Source: Nitrosomonas cryotolerans ATCC 49181 (lineage in GTDB: Bacteria > Pseudomonadota > Gammaproteobacteria > Burkholderiales > Nitrosomonadaceae). Taken from it: a stretch of DNA of 64,000 nucleotides. This document shows, piece after piece, positions 1 to 8,309 of the stretch. A program made the position numbers and the translations under genes. The stretch spans positions 1,178,001-1,242,000 of the forward strand of contig NZ_FSRO01000001.1 of NCBI RefSeq assembly GCF_900143275.1. Direction: 5' to 3'. The notes under the pieces were generated by a model. That model was not told the DNA's origin. It ran no database searches and was given only the letters and a program-made list of their open reading frames with translations. Numbering within the stretch: position 1 is the first letter of the stretch; every line of letters begins with the position of its first letter.

Positions 1-326
1 ATAGCAAATATGCTCCTGATGCGATTCAGCGTATGGCACATCTGGTGAACGTAGTCGCAATGAGCGAGGTATATGTGGCACGCTATTATATGAAGCGGAA
101 GGCCTATGTTGCTGCTGTCAATCGTGCTCAATTTGCGCTAAAAGAATATCCACGAACACCTGCGGCAGAAGAAATTCTATTTATCATGATGAAAGCATAC
201 GAAGCGCTTGAAATGACTGATTTGCGTGATGATGCGGAACGTGTTTTAAGAAGAAATTTTCCCGATAGTACCTATCTTACCCATCCGGTTGAGATAGGGG
301 GCAGACCTTGGTGGAAATTTTGGTAG
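1..326 (+). CDS. bamD: BamD, outer membrane assembly lipoprotein (3' part only)
   Basis: The reading frame is open from base 3 and gives the last 107 residues, so the lipobox and N-terminal repeats lie outside the window. BamD is the TPR lipoprotein of the BAM complex that inserts beta-barrel proteins into the outer membrane. The visible part has the family's C-terminal TPR pattern: YAPDAIQRM, then a helix with VARYYMKRKAYVAAVNRA, then YPRTPAAEEILFIMMKAY and a final NFPDS stretch. The stop is TAG at 324-326. The next gene runs the other way, so this ends a rightward transcript. Identification is from recalled family sequence and is firm; only the truncation limits it. Confidence 0.85.
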   Translation, partial: SKYAPDAIQRMAHLVNVVAMSEVYVARYYMKRKAYVAAVNRAQFALKEYPRTPAAEEILFIMMKAYEALEMTDLRDDAERVLRRNFPDSTYLTHPVEIGGRPWWKFW

Positions 327-372
327 TCTCGTAAATGATAGATTTCACAATAATCTGTTGGTTTGTGTAGAT

Positions 373-816
373 TCAGTTGCCCGGTAAACGAACCGCTAAC
401 ACATCGCAGCTGGCATAATGCAGGATGCTATTTGCTGTTGAACCCAGTAGCATCGCCAGTCCATGTCGTCCATGTGAGCCAGTAACAATTAAATCAATAT
501 TCTCTTGCTGAGACAATCGAATGATCTCCTGCTTCGGTTCACCCCAGATCATCCAGCGACGAGACGATTCAATATTTAATTGATTACTGATGTATATCAT
601 TTTCGATTTTTCTACTTCCAGTGCTTCATACGTTGAGTTTATATCCAATGATATGACTGTACCATAAGCAGTATCAGGCATCGCAATATTATCTAATACA
701 TGCAGTATATTTAATTTCGCATTAAATATGTCCGCTAATTGCTTTGCTTTATGGGCGACATAATGATCATCATCTGAGAAATCTATGGTTAATAAAATAT
801 TTTGGTAATGATTCAT
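373..816 (-). CDS. Universal stress protein, UspA family
   Basis: A single Usp domain of 147 residues, the usual length for a one-domain member. It opens with the beta strand NILLTIDFSDDD, where the Asp normally contacts ATP, and has the nucleotide-binding segment GSHGRHGLAMLLGSTAN near residues 114-130, which marks the ATP-binding type. The C-terminal strand CDVLAVRL is typical. These cytoplasmic proteins accumulate under starvation or stress; the exact trigger cannot be read here. It converges on bamD with a 46-base gap and has about 220 bases of AT-rich DNA upstream, so it is probably monocistronic. Confidence 0.85.
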   Translation of the reverse strand: MNHYQNILLTIDFSDDDHYVAHKAKQLADIFNAKLNILHVLDNIAMPDTAYGTVISLDINSTYEALEVEKSKMIYISNQLNIESSRRWMIWGEPKQEIIRLSQQENIDLIVTGSHGRHGLAMLLGSTANSILHYASCDVLAVRLPGN

Positions 817-1039
817 AACGTATTTTTCTGTTAATAAATGCTGTTCAGATACGATATTCTGTCGAGTGATTTTCTTAATACAAGGTCAAAATGACAACGG
901 TTATATTACTACCATGAAAATATTCAAAAAGGAAGTTTGCCGTATTATAAAAATTATTTTATTCTCATGACCAGTGATGAGAAATAGATGGCTAACTCCA
1001 AACGAGGAAGTTGTTTTCGATAGTTGATATTATGATCGC

Positions 1040-1900
1040 TCACTGCCGGAGATAATGGTGTAAGAAGGCGGTAATACGTTGCTCATATACTCTTCCTGCA
1101 TAAGTGTGCATATTAAAGTGTCCGGCGCCAGGTATGATCCAAATTTCTTTAGGTTCTCTGGCCGCGATAAATAACCGTTCAGTTTCTGGTAAGGTTGTGT
1201 GTGTATCGTGAGTGCCCGATATAAGTAGTAATGGGGAATTGAGATTGGCAATTTGGGTTATGGGATTTAGTTGACTGGTAGGAATATCTAAATAGAAAGA
1301 TAATTGTGAAAGTAGCAGGGGCAGCAATAGAGGGCCAATCTCGCCAAAATGAAGTTTTAGCCGATTTTCAACTGCTTCTTCAATAGTGGGGTGCAATGAC
1401 TCAAGTATGACAGCATCCAGCTTGAAAGAATGTTTTGCCAGAACGATAGCGGCGGCTCCCAGAGAAACGCCAATAGCAGCGATCCGTTCATTCGGAAAAT
1501 TTTGCTGAAGAAAAGTGATGGAAGCATCTACGCTTTCAGATTCTCGAAAACCGAAGGTGATTCTTTTGCCAGGAGATTCTCCATGCGCTTGAAGATCAAT
1601 AAGTAGGACACTATATCCTTGTGCATTTAGAAATCTAGCCCGACTCAACATCTCAAGCCGATTACTTCTCATTGAGTGAACAAGTAATATAGCACCGTTT
1701 CCACGATCCCCGTGGGCCAGCCAGGCATGCACATTATTTTCAGCATTAACTGGAAACTGAATCGACTCAACTGGAAGATCGGATGATAATGTTTCGACAG
1801 CACTATGCGCTGCCCCTGTCAGAAGCTCACCGATTGCAAAGATGACAATGCTCATGACAACTATCAAGGATAAAACTTGGAGAAGCAACCAGCGTGGCAT
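1040..1900 (-). CDS. Membrane-anchored alpha/beta hydrolase
   Basis: A 286-residue protein with an N-terminal hydrophobic segment (about residues 4-25, LLLQVLSLIVVMSIVIFAIG) that probably anchors it in the inner membrane with the enzyme domain outside. The alpha/beta hydrolase fold is shown by the nucleophile elbow GVSLG near residue 144, an acidic residue in LLISGTHDTHT, and the catalytic His in GAGHFN near the C terminus. This is the S33 / serine aminopeptidase-like group of esterases, thioesterases and peptidases; the substrate cannot be assigned. It stands alone, with gaps of about 220 and 550 bases on either side. Confidence 0.75.
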   Translation of the reverse strand: MPRWLLLQVLSLIVVMSIVIFAIGELLTGAAHSAVETLSSDLPVESIQFPVNAENNVHAWLAHGDRGNGAILLVHSMRSNRLEMLSRARFLNAQGYSVLLIDLQAHGESPGKRITFGFRESESVDASITFLQQNFPNERIAAIGVSLGAAAIVLAKHSFKLDAVILESLHPTIEEAVENRLKLHFGEIGPLLLPLLLSQLSFYLDIPTSQLNPITQIANLNSPLLLISGTHDTHTTLPETERLFIAAREPKEIWIIPGAGHFNMHTYAGRVYEQRITAFLHHYLRQ

Positions 1901-2449
1901 AATAAATTAGAATGAGATATTGGGGTTGGAAAGTATAGTGCAAGGATCTTCTGGATGTAGCTCAGGAGTCGGTGTAATGGCGTTGAGGTAATCAGTATCC
2001 TGAGTTTCTGGAAGATGATTGTTTTTTTATTTAAATAGTAGCACCTGCTGGTTTCTGCGAAAAATTGAGTTTATAAAGTAGAACTCTCTCATAAGTTTTG
2101 CCGCGAAGCCTCTTCTAAATGGCTATAATCGACTTGGAAAGGATTATAGAGCGATTCCAATATTGGCGGCTGTAGATAATTTTGCCGCTCTTCGTGAAAT
2201 AATATTGTTTATTTATTAGCTGCTTATGTCATTATCTCTTTTTGTATCAGTGAAAAAATGGTAAATAGAATGACTAGATCGACTATATTTGGATCATTCA
2301 GATAGTTATAGTGTTCATTATACTGCACATTGCAAAACGACGGCATGTTGGAACGATAAATTGATGAAGCATGTGGTGTGTGTAAATGCGAATCTATCTG
2401 ATTGAATATGTGACGAATTCTGGAATAAAAGGGGATTGAATACATTATC
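1901..2449. other. Intergenic region without a recognised gene
   Basis: About 550 AT-rich bases between the divergent hydrolase and GGDEF genes. Short open frames here have no family features. The only structure seen is an 8-bp inverted repeat, CTATAATC at 2123-2130 and GATTATAG at 2142-2149. The promoters of both flanking genes must lie here, but no convincing -35/-10 pair could be picked. Confidence 0.5.
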
Positions 2450-4090
2450 ATGACAGTACCATACGCTGAAAAATTGCCGGGAAAAATCAGTGAAATTGAA
2501 ACAGCTTGGAAAGATTTCCAGATTGAGCAGAATGCCGAGATACTGCATGAATTATATCGCTTGGTACATGGACTGGCTAATTCCAGTAAGGCCTTTGGTT
2601 TTTTAGAACTCAGTACCGTAGCGCGTGCCCTGGTGCAGGACCTGAAACATTTGATTCATGTTGGAATCGTTACTAGCGGACCAGAGTTTGAGCAGATAAA
2701 TGGACAAATGCTGGAACTACGGCGTGCGATGAATATAGCACCGAGCTATCTTCCTGAAATTATTCTAACTCCCACAGATATGGGTAGAATAAAACAAGAG
2801 CCTATTAATTCTAAACAGATTTTTTTGATTGATGATGATGTTGAAACTGCAGAAGATCTGGCGTTGCAATTACGTTATTATGGCTATGAGGTTAAAGTTT
2901 TTAATCAATTAGGTGAATTTCAGTCAGCAATAAAGCAGATTCCCAGCGCAATTGTTTTAATGAATATTGAATTTCCAGAAGATAGGCTGAGTGGCATTAA
3001 AGCGATTAAAGAAATTCAGAAAAATCTTGCTCAGCCCGCTCGAGTTATATTCATCTCGGCATATGATAATATCATTTTACGACTTGGTGCGGTGCGCGCC
3101 GGTAGTATTGCCTATTTCGTAAAGCCGGTTAACTCTGCGGAGTTAATTGACCAGCTTGATTCGTTAACATCATTTCAGGCCCAGGAGCCTTTTCGTGTAT
3201 TGATTGTGGATGATAGTTCAGCTTTACTTGCTTATCATGAAGCAATACTTAAACAAGCCGGTATGGCTGTGAGAACGGTGCTCAAGCCAATGGATATTAT
3301 GGAAACGTTACATGATTTTAATCCAGATCTGATTCTAATGGATGTGTATATGCCTGAATGTAGCGGCATAGAGTTGGCAAAAGTTATCCGTCAGTTGAAT
3401 AATTTTGTCAGCATCGCAATTGTTTACCTCTCTTCTGAGAATGATTTTAATACGCAACTTGAGGCAATGAGTCTGGGTGGAGATGATTTTCTGGTTAAAC
3501 CAATTGAGCCGCAACAGTTGGTTTCGGCGGTAACATCGCGAATTTTACGTGCTCGTTTGTTACGATCTTTTATGGTGCGTGACAGCCTTACCAGATTATT
3601 TAATCATACTTCTATTAAGGAGCAGTTTTCTCGAGAAGTAGCACGTTCACGCAGATTGGGAACGCCATTATCATTTGCAATGGTCGATATTGATTATTTT
3701 AAAAAGGTTAATGACACTTATGGCCATGCTGCGGGTGATCGGGTGATTAAGAGTCTGGCGCGACTCCTGAAACAGCGTTTACGACGGACTGACATAGTCG
3801 GACGCTATGGCGGGGAAGAGTTTGCAATAATCATGACCGATACAGATGCATTTTCGGCCGCGAAAGTGATGGATGAAATACGCAAGGCCTTCTCATATCT
3901 GGTTCATGTGAGTGATGATAAGGAATTCTCAGTCAGTTTCAGTTGTGGTGTCGCTGATCTTGCGCATTTTGCGGATGTAGCTAGTTTGGGTGATGCTGCT
4001 GATAAAGCGCTTTACCAGGCCAAAGAGAAAGGCCGTAATCAAGTAATGTTACATTCTGATTCCTCAGGCAACATGCAACCGTTAATTTAG
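2450..4090 (+). CDS. Hpt-REC-REC-GGDEF diguanylate cyclase
   Basis: A 546-residue cytoplasmic signalling protein. An N-terminal Hpt domain carries the phospho-accepting His in RLVHGLANSSKAFG (His40). Two receiver domains follow: REC1 (about 123-240) with acidic pocket DDD but MNIEFPE where the phospho-Asp should be (Asn172), and REC2 (about 248-372) with DD at 254-255, Asp308 in LILMDVYMP and the conserved Lys in LVKPIEP. The C-terminal GGDEF domain (about 376-540) has an intact GGEEF signature at 454-458 and the inhibitory RxxD site RRTD at 445-448, so it should make c-di-GMP and be product-inhibited. REC1 is probably not phosphorylated. The gene is alone, so its kinase is unknown. Confidence 0.9.
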   Translation: MTVPYAEKLPGKISEIETAWKDFQIEQNAEILHELYRLVHGLANSSKAFGFLELSTVARALVQDLKHLIHVGIVTSGPEFEQINGQMLELRRAMNIAPSYLPEIILTPTDMGRIKQEPINSKQIFLIDDDVETAEDLALQLRYYGYEVKVFNQLGEFQSAIKQIPSAIVLMNIEFPEDRLSGIKAIKEIQKNLAQPARVIFISAYDNIILRLGAVRAGSIAYFVKPVNSAELIDQLDSLTSFQAQEPFRVLIVDDSSALLAYHEAILKQAGMAVRTVLKPMDIMETLHDFNPDLILMDVYMPECSGIELAKVIRQLNNFVSIAIVYLSSENDFNTQLEAMSLGGDDFLVKPIEPQQLVSAVTSRILRARLLRSFMVRDSLTRLFNHTSIKEQFSREVARSRRLGTPLSFAMVDIDYFKKVNDTYGHAAGDRVIKSLARLLKQRLRRTDIVGRYGGEEFAIIMTDTDAFSAAKVMDEIRKAFSYLVHVSDDKEFSVSFSCGVADLAHFADVASLGDAADKALYQAKEKGRNQVMLHSDSSGNMQPLI

Positions 4091-4144
4091 AAAGAAACGG
4101 CCTTGAGATATCATGATGCGGTATAGATTATTAAAACGTGTGCA

Positions 4145-5116
4145 TTATAGGTGAGATGAGGGTGCTTCGAAGCTCTCTGAGAAAGTTTTTTGACTGAAAC
4201 GAACGCGCTGCTCAGGGGTGAATTCCATATTTTCTATTGCTTCAATCACAGCAACACGTGGCGCGAGTCCGGCGCTATTAGCGACCTGGATAGAAAGTCC
4301 GGGTCGTGCATTGAGTTCAATAATCATTGGCCCTAGGTTTTTATCTAAAACAATATCGACGCCTAAGTATCCTAATCCGGTCATCTCATAGCATGCTGCT
4401 GCAAGGGGTAGTAGCCTATCCCAGTGAGGGATCGCTAATTCAGAGAATGTTCTGCGAGTATCAGGGTGATGTGTGATCGGCTTTCCGAACTGAACCGCAT
4501 GAAGTGCCTTACCGGTTCTGATATCGATACCCACGCCAACGGCACCCTGATGCAGGTTTGCCCTTCCATCTGATGCATGTGTTGTGAGCCTAAGCATGGC
4601 CATAATCGGATATCCCTTTAATATAATTACACGTAGATCAGGTATACCTTGGTGGCTGTAGTTAGCAAAAACGGGATCAAGCTGTATAAGGGATTCAATC
4701 ATGACCATATCAGGCTTCCCCCCTAAGCTATGCAAACCACTTAGGATATTGGAGACGTGTCGTTCAATATCGGCCAGTTTTAATGCGTCACCGCTTGGTT
4801 TGAAATAAAGGTTATGATCATGTTTTGTGATAACCAGAATTCCTTTTCCGCCGCTACCTTTAACCGGCTTGATAACAAACTGGTTGTGAGTATCCAATAG
4901 TCTTTTAAGCTGCTTAACATCATGTTGGCAACGTAGAGTTCCAAGTAGTTCTGGAACAGAGATCCCCGCTTTTTGTGCGAGTAATTTCGTTTTTAATTTA
5001 TCGTCAACGAGCGGGTATAAACGTCGCTGATTATATCGGGCAATTAAGCCAAAATTGCGCTGATTCATCCCAATGATTCCAGAACTTCGGAGTCTCCTAG
5101 GGCTTGCCAGAAACAT
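4145..5116 (-). CDS. Alpha-L-glutamate ligase-like ATP-grasp protein
   Basis: A 323-residue ATP-grasp protein of the RimK-related group that always travels with the two genes upstream. The glycine-rich nucleotide loop is FVIKPVKGSGGKGILVIT (about residues 97-114), and the metal-binding end is MIIELNARPGLSIQVAN. RimK-type enzymes join an amino acid, usually glutamate, to a carboxyl group using ATP; the acceptor of this subgroup is not established. The start overlaps the previous gene by 20 bases, which suggests translational coupling. An internal Met at residue 17 is a possible alternative start. It is the last gene of the three-gene operon 7390 to 4145. Confidence 0.85.
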   Translation of the reverse strand: MFLASPRRLRSSGIIGMNQRNFGLIARYNQRRLYPLVDDKLKTKLLAQKAGISVPELLGTLRCQHDVKQLKRLLDTHNQFVIKPVKGSGGKGILVITKHDHNLYFKPSGDALKLADIERHVSNILSGLHSLGGKPDMVMIESLIQLDPVFANYSHQGIPDLRVIILKGYPIMAMLRLTTHASDGRANLHQGAVGVGIDIRTGKALHAVQFGKPITHHPDTRRTFSELAIPHWDRLLPLAAACYEMTGLGYLGVDIVLDKNLGPMIIELNARPGLSIQVANSAGLAPRVAVIEAIENMEFTPEQRVRFSQKTFSESFEAPSSHL

Positions 5117-6647
5117 TGCCTTGCTCCAGAGATTTAAAGCGATATAACTCGGATAAACGGTATCCGGTATATTGACCTAGAATCAGAATTAATGCCAGAT
5201 TCACGAGCATTAATTCTGGAAAGTTAAAGGTCATATATTCTACGATTCGGTTCGTCATAAACAAATAAGCTATGATCGCCGTTAAGAGACTGCCCGCACC
5301 TTGAATGAACACCTCTCTCGCACCATCTTCTTCCCAGAGAATCGACATACGCTCAATTGTCCAGGCCAAGATGATCATCGGGAAGAAAGTGATTGTGAGC
5401 GCCTGGCTAAGGCCTAATTTATTACTGATAATACTGATGCTTGCCATAATTCCGATGACGACGATAATAACTGCTGAGATACGTGCCACGAATAATAAAT
5501 TTAAATGTGATAGATAAGAACGTATCAGCAGACCGATACTGACCACAATCAGAAACATAATAATCCCTGTTACCAGCGTGGTCTGGATCAACGCTAGCGC
5601 AATGAGTATGGGCATAAATGTACCCGAAGTGCGTATACCAATCAGCAACCGTATGATAACGACAATTAGTGCGCCAATTGGTAATAACAAGATCATTTTA
5701 AAAGCATTTTGTTGTTCTATGGGTAAGCTGTAAATAGAAAAATCTATTAAGCTCGCCTGCTTATTCATACTTTCGCGTATAACCAGGTTTCTTGTGGATT
5801 GAACATGTTTAATAATAGAAAAAGAAACCTGTGAATGCTCGCCACCAACAACATCAAGCAGTGACTGTCCCCCCCGTTGCCAGATTAAAAAATCATCAGG
5901 TTTTCCGCTGTCACCGCTATCCTGGTTAAATATAATCCACCGCTCCCCGTCATGAACTTCAATAAAATTACTCAAGGATTGCCGCCGACGGCCATCTTCC
6001 AGATACAGGCCACGTACTATGCGCGCACTGATACCTTCCAATGCCAACAGGTTAATGACGAGATTGGTTTTATAGTCAACGCTAGAATGATCGTTGAGTA
6101 ACAAACGTTGATTCTGGCTTGGCGATTTGGAATTCAATGTCTGAATTAATTCGCGCGTAAATATCGTTATGTTGGCTGATTTGGCGCGAACCTGATCAAG
6201 CAACGTCATGGCAGCAGTTTTAAAAACTTCGTCGAACTCAGGTTGTTCCGGTGCAGCGGGTAGATCGGAAGGTGCTGTTTTCGCGATAACCCTATCATTC
6301 TCATAGACGCTCAAGCGATAATAGGCCGTTTGTGTTCCGATTGCATTTCTTTTGCTCCATTGAGCCCGGCGCCCAGCTTGTGACATTAATTCACTAAATC
6401 CGTAATCGGGCGAAGCAAAATCTTCTTCCATAAAAATGATATTTGGATTTTTAGGAGGTAAAGCAAAAGAGACGATAATTGGATCACCATGGGCGATAAA
6501 ATCAATTTTTGCTTCGATTGTCCAGACCAGCTTTTTGTCATCGGGCAATAAGGGAAATCCGAGTATCAGATGTTTGTAAAGAATAAGGCCTATTCCAGCA
6601 GTCATTATCAAAATGACTAAAATGTATAATCTAAGTTTTGCGTGCAT
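5097..6647 (-). CDS. Inactive transglutaminase domain fused to a 7-helix membrane domain
   Basis: A 516-residue inner membrane protein. Residues 6-28 form a signal anchor, residues about 40-290 a periplasmic transglutaminase-like domain, and from about 318 there are roughly seven hydrophobic helices. This matches the family described as an inactive transglutaminase fused to seven TM helices; the fold is kept but the Cys-His-Asp catalytic set is not evident (for example GISARIVRGLYLEDG and FIEVHDGERWIIFN). It shares one base with the upstream protease gene and 20 bases with the downstream ATP-grasp gene. The three products probably act together on an envelope substrate; their joint role is inferred only. 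Confidence 0.85.
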   Translation of the reverse strand: MHAKLRLYILVILIMTAGIGLILYKHLILGFPLLPDDKKLVWTIEAKIDFIAHGDPIIVSFALPPKNPNIIFMEEDFASPDYGFSELMSQAGRRAQWSKRNAIGTQTAYYRLSVYENDRVIAKTAPSDLPAAPEQPEFDEVFKTAAMTLLDQVRAKSANITIFTRELIQTLNSKSPSQNQRLLLNDHSSVDYKTNLVINLLALEGISARIVRGLYLEDGRRRQSLSNFIEVHDGERWIIFNQDSGDSGKPDDFLIWQRGGQSLLDVVGGEHSQVSFSIIKHVQSTRNLVIRESMNKQASLIDFSIYSLPIEQQNAFKMILLLPIGALIVVIIRLLIGIRTSGTFMPILIALALIQTTLVTGIIMFLIVVSIGLLIRSYLSHLNLLFVARISAVIIVVIGIMASISIISNKLGLSQALTITFFPMIILAWTIERMSILWEEDGAREVFIQGAGSLLTAIIAYLFMTNRIVEYMTFNFPELMLVNLALILILGQYTGYRLSELYRFKSLEQGNVSGKP

Positions 6648-7390
6648 TACTTCGGTCTATGGTCAGTATTGTTGTCAGTCTTGGATGCCGTATATGCTTT
6701 GCTGACATCTACTATGGCAAGATCACGGAGAAAATTACGTCCGATCAGGATCTGGTGTTTAAATTTACTCCGATCTACCAAAGTAAAATCAATACTTTCG
6801 TCGATATTCGCTAATACTACGCGCATTTTGACAACGGGCCGCCGCTGTGATTCATTTTCTTGTTCCTTTACCCGTACATAACGACGTATACGACGCGTCA
6901 ATTCTATTTTCTCGCCGGTGTCCGCATTAAAGACATGGAATTTCACATAAGGCTTTCCATCACGCTCGAAATTAATCATGTCAATGGCATTTAGAGAAGA
7001 GGTTTGAGCGCCGGTATCAATTCTGGCGCCGAATTCTAGACCCGGCGGATCAAGATAGACATTTTCAATCCCTCCTAATACGATACGAGCATCTTTAACA
7101 TCTATATTATCACCTTGTTTTTCAGCGCCCATGTTCTTTTTGTTGTCGGCGTTAGGGCTGGTTCTGGCAGTGATTGAGTTTTCATCAGCCTGATTGTTTT
7201 CCAATGCTTTCTTCTGATTGAGTAATTCTGCAAATAAGGTGACTAATTCAGCTTCTCTAGCGCTGACGGCCGCTTCACGCGTCGCCACGTCATTCTCTCG
7301 CGGATTGCAGCCTGATAGTATGAAAAGAGTTAGAACGAAGAGTAAACAGTTACGAAAGGCTTGAGCTATAGGTAGAGTATCTATTTCCAT
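6647..7390 (-). CDS. RimK-associated DTGA-motif protease lipoprotein (Zn_protease / retropepsin-like family)
   Basis: A 247-residue exported protein. The N terminus ends in a lipobox (LFILSGC, Cys at 28), so it is probably a lipoprotein, followed by a short coiled coil (SAREAELVTLFAELLNQ). The C-terminal domain (about 100-240) is the family annotated as ATP-dependent zinc protease; its core ARIDTGAQTSSLNA resembles the D-T-G-A active site of retropepsin-like aspartic proteases, and LIGRNFLRDLAIVDV is also typical. The zinc and ATP label is a family name that the motif does not support. It is the first gene of the three-gene operon. Confidence 0.82.
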   Translation of the reverse strand: MEIDTLPIAQAFRNCLLFVLTLFILSGCNPRENDVATREAAVSAREAELVTLFAELLNQKKALENNQADENSITARTSPNADNKKNMGAEKQGDNIDVKDARIVLGGIENVYLDPPGLEFGARIDTGAQTSSLNAIDMINFERDGKPYVKFHVFNADTGEKIELTRRIRRYVRVKEQENESQRRPVVKMRVVLANIDESIDFTLVDRSKFKHQILIGRNFLRDLAIVDVSKAYTASKTDNNTDHRPK

Positions 7391-8309
7391 AAAGAGTAAC
7401 GTTTTCAGTATTCTAAATATTGGAGGATGACCACAGAATCAGTCTGGGCATTATCATATCGGTGTGTTTAAGTAGGCAATATGCTTCTTGGCACTCGTTA
7501 TTTTTTTATTACTATTCTCTGGAATATATCGAACCCTGCCCGTTGCAGTAAACAAAGTATAAAAACAAGAATAGAATAACCTGATTGAAAAGTGCATATA
7601 TATACGATGTTTTAAGAAATGAGGACTCCATAAGTTTTGATATTGAATGATAAGCACACCAATTTTAAATTTGACAGATTGGGGATATATTGAACTAATG
7701 GTTTCTTACGAGTATATATCACCGCGTTTTATAATAAAGAATGAGTTGGTAGGTGCTAAATTTATTCTGTTTGTGATATCTCTAAACTACATTATCACCC
7801 ATTAATTCGACTTTCAAATATTTTTTAGTTTAGTAACAGGCGATATCATGATTCTTTTATTGAATTTGAGTGACAGTACAGGGTGTTGATTCAAACTTAT
7901 TTTTAATGAGCAGCTAAGAATATCGTGATAATGACTTTGAGTCTCTGCATGGATTAAAAGTGGAAGATAAATAATCGTTTTTTATTTTGAAAAAATAGGC
8001 TCTTTCTAAGTAATTTTAGGAATCAATTCGGCTGTGGATTTTACAGAAATAATAAAGTAGTCATGAGTCAGTATTGAATTCGGATCTATTATTAAAATGA
8101 AGCAGATAGAGCTTTACCATCTCTTTTCAGTATGGCAACCCATCTCATATATGAGCTATACCGAGCGGCTGTTTCTTCTAATACCTGATTAACTTGCGGG
8201 ATATCACTGTGGTTAATGCGTGTTTTCAGGGTATTTTGTTGGTTTGCGGCTTGCGATTTCAATGAGTAATGAGATGGGGTGGCCAGTCGCGGAAACCCAA
8301 TTAATGTAG
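7391..8309. other. Long AT-rich intergenic region, nothing recognised
   Basis: About 920 bases with no open frame that looks like a protein, no tRNA and no clear inverted repeat. Both flanking genes are on the minus strand. It is unusually AT-rich even for this genome and holds several poly-T and poly-A runs. It may be a decayed gene or a horizontally acquired remnant; the sequence does not say which. Confidence 0.5.

Noticed and set aside
2123..2149. Inverted repeat CTATAATC/GATTATAG upstream of the GGDEF gene
   Set aside because: Only 8 bp, AT-rich, no T-run and no second copy; could be chance.
7454..7657. 67-codon frame in the long intergenic region
   Set aside because: No ribosome site, odd composition and no family features.
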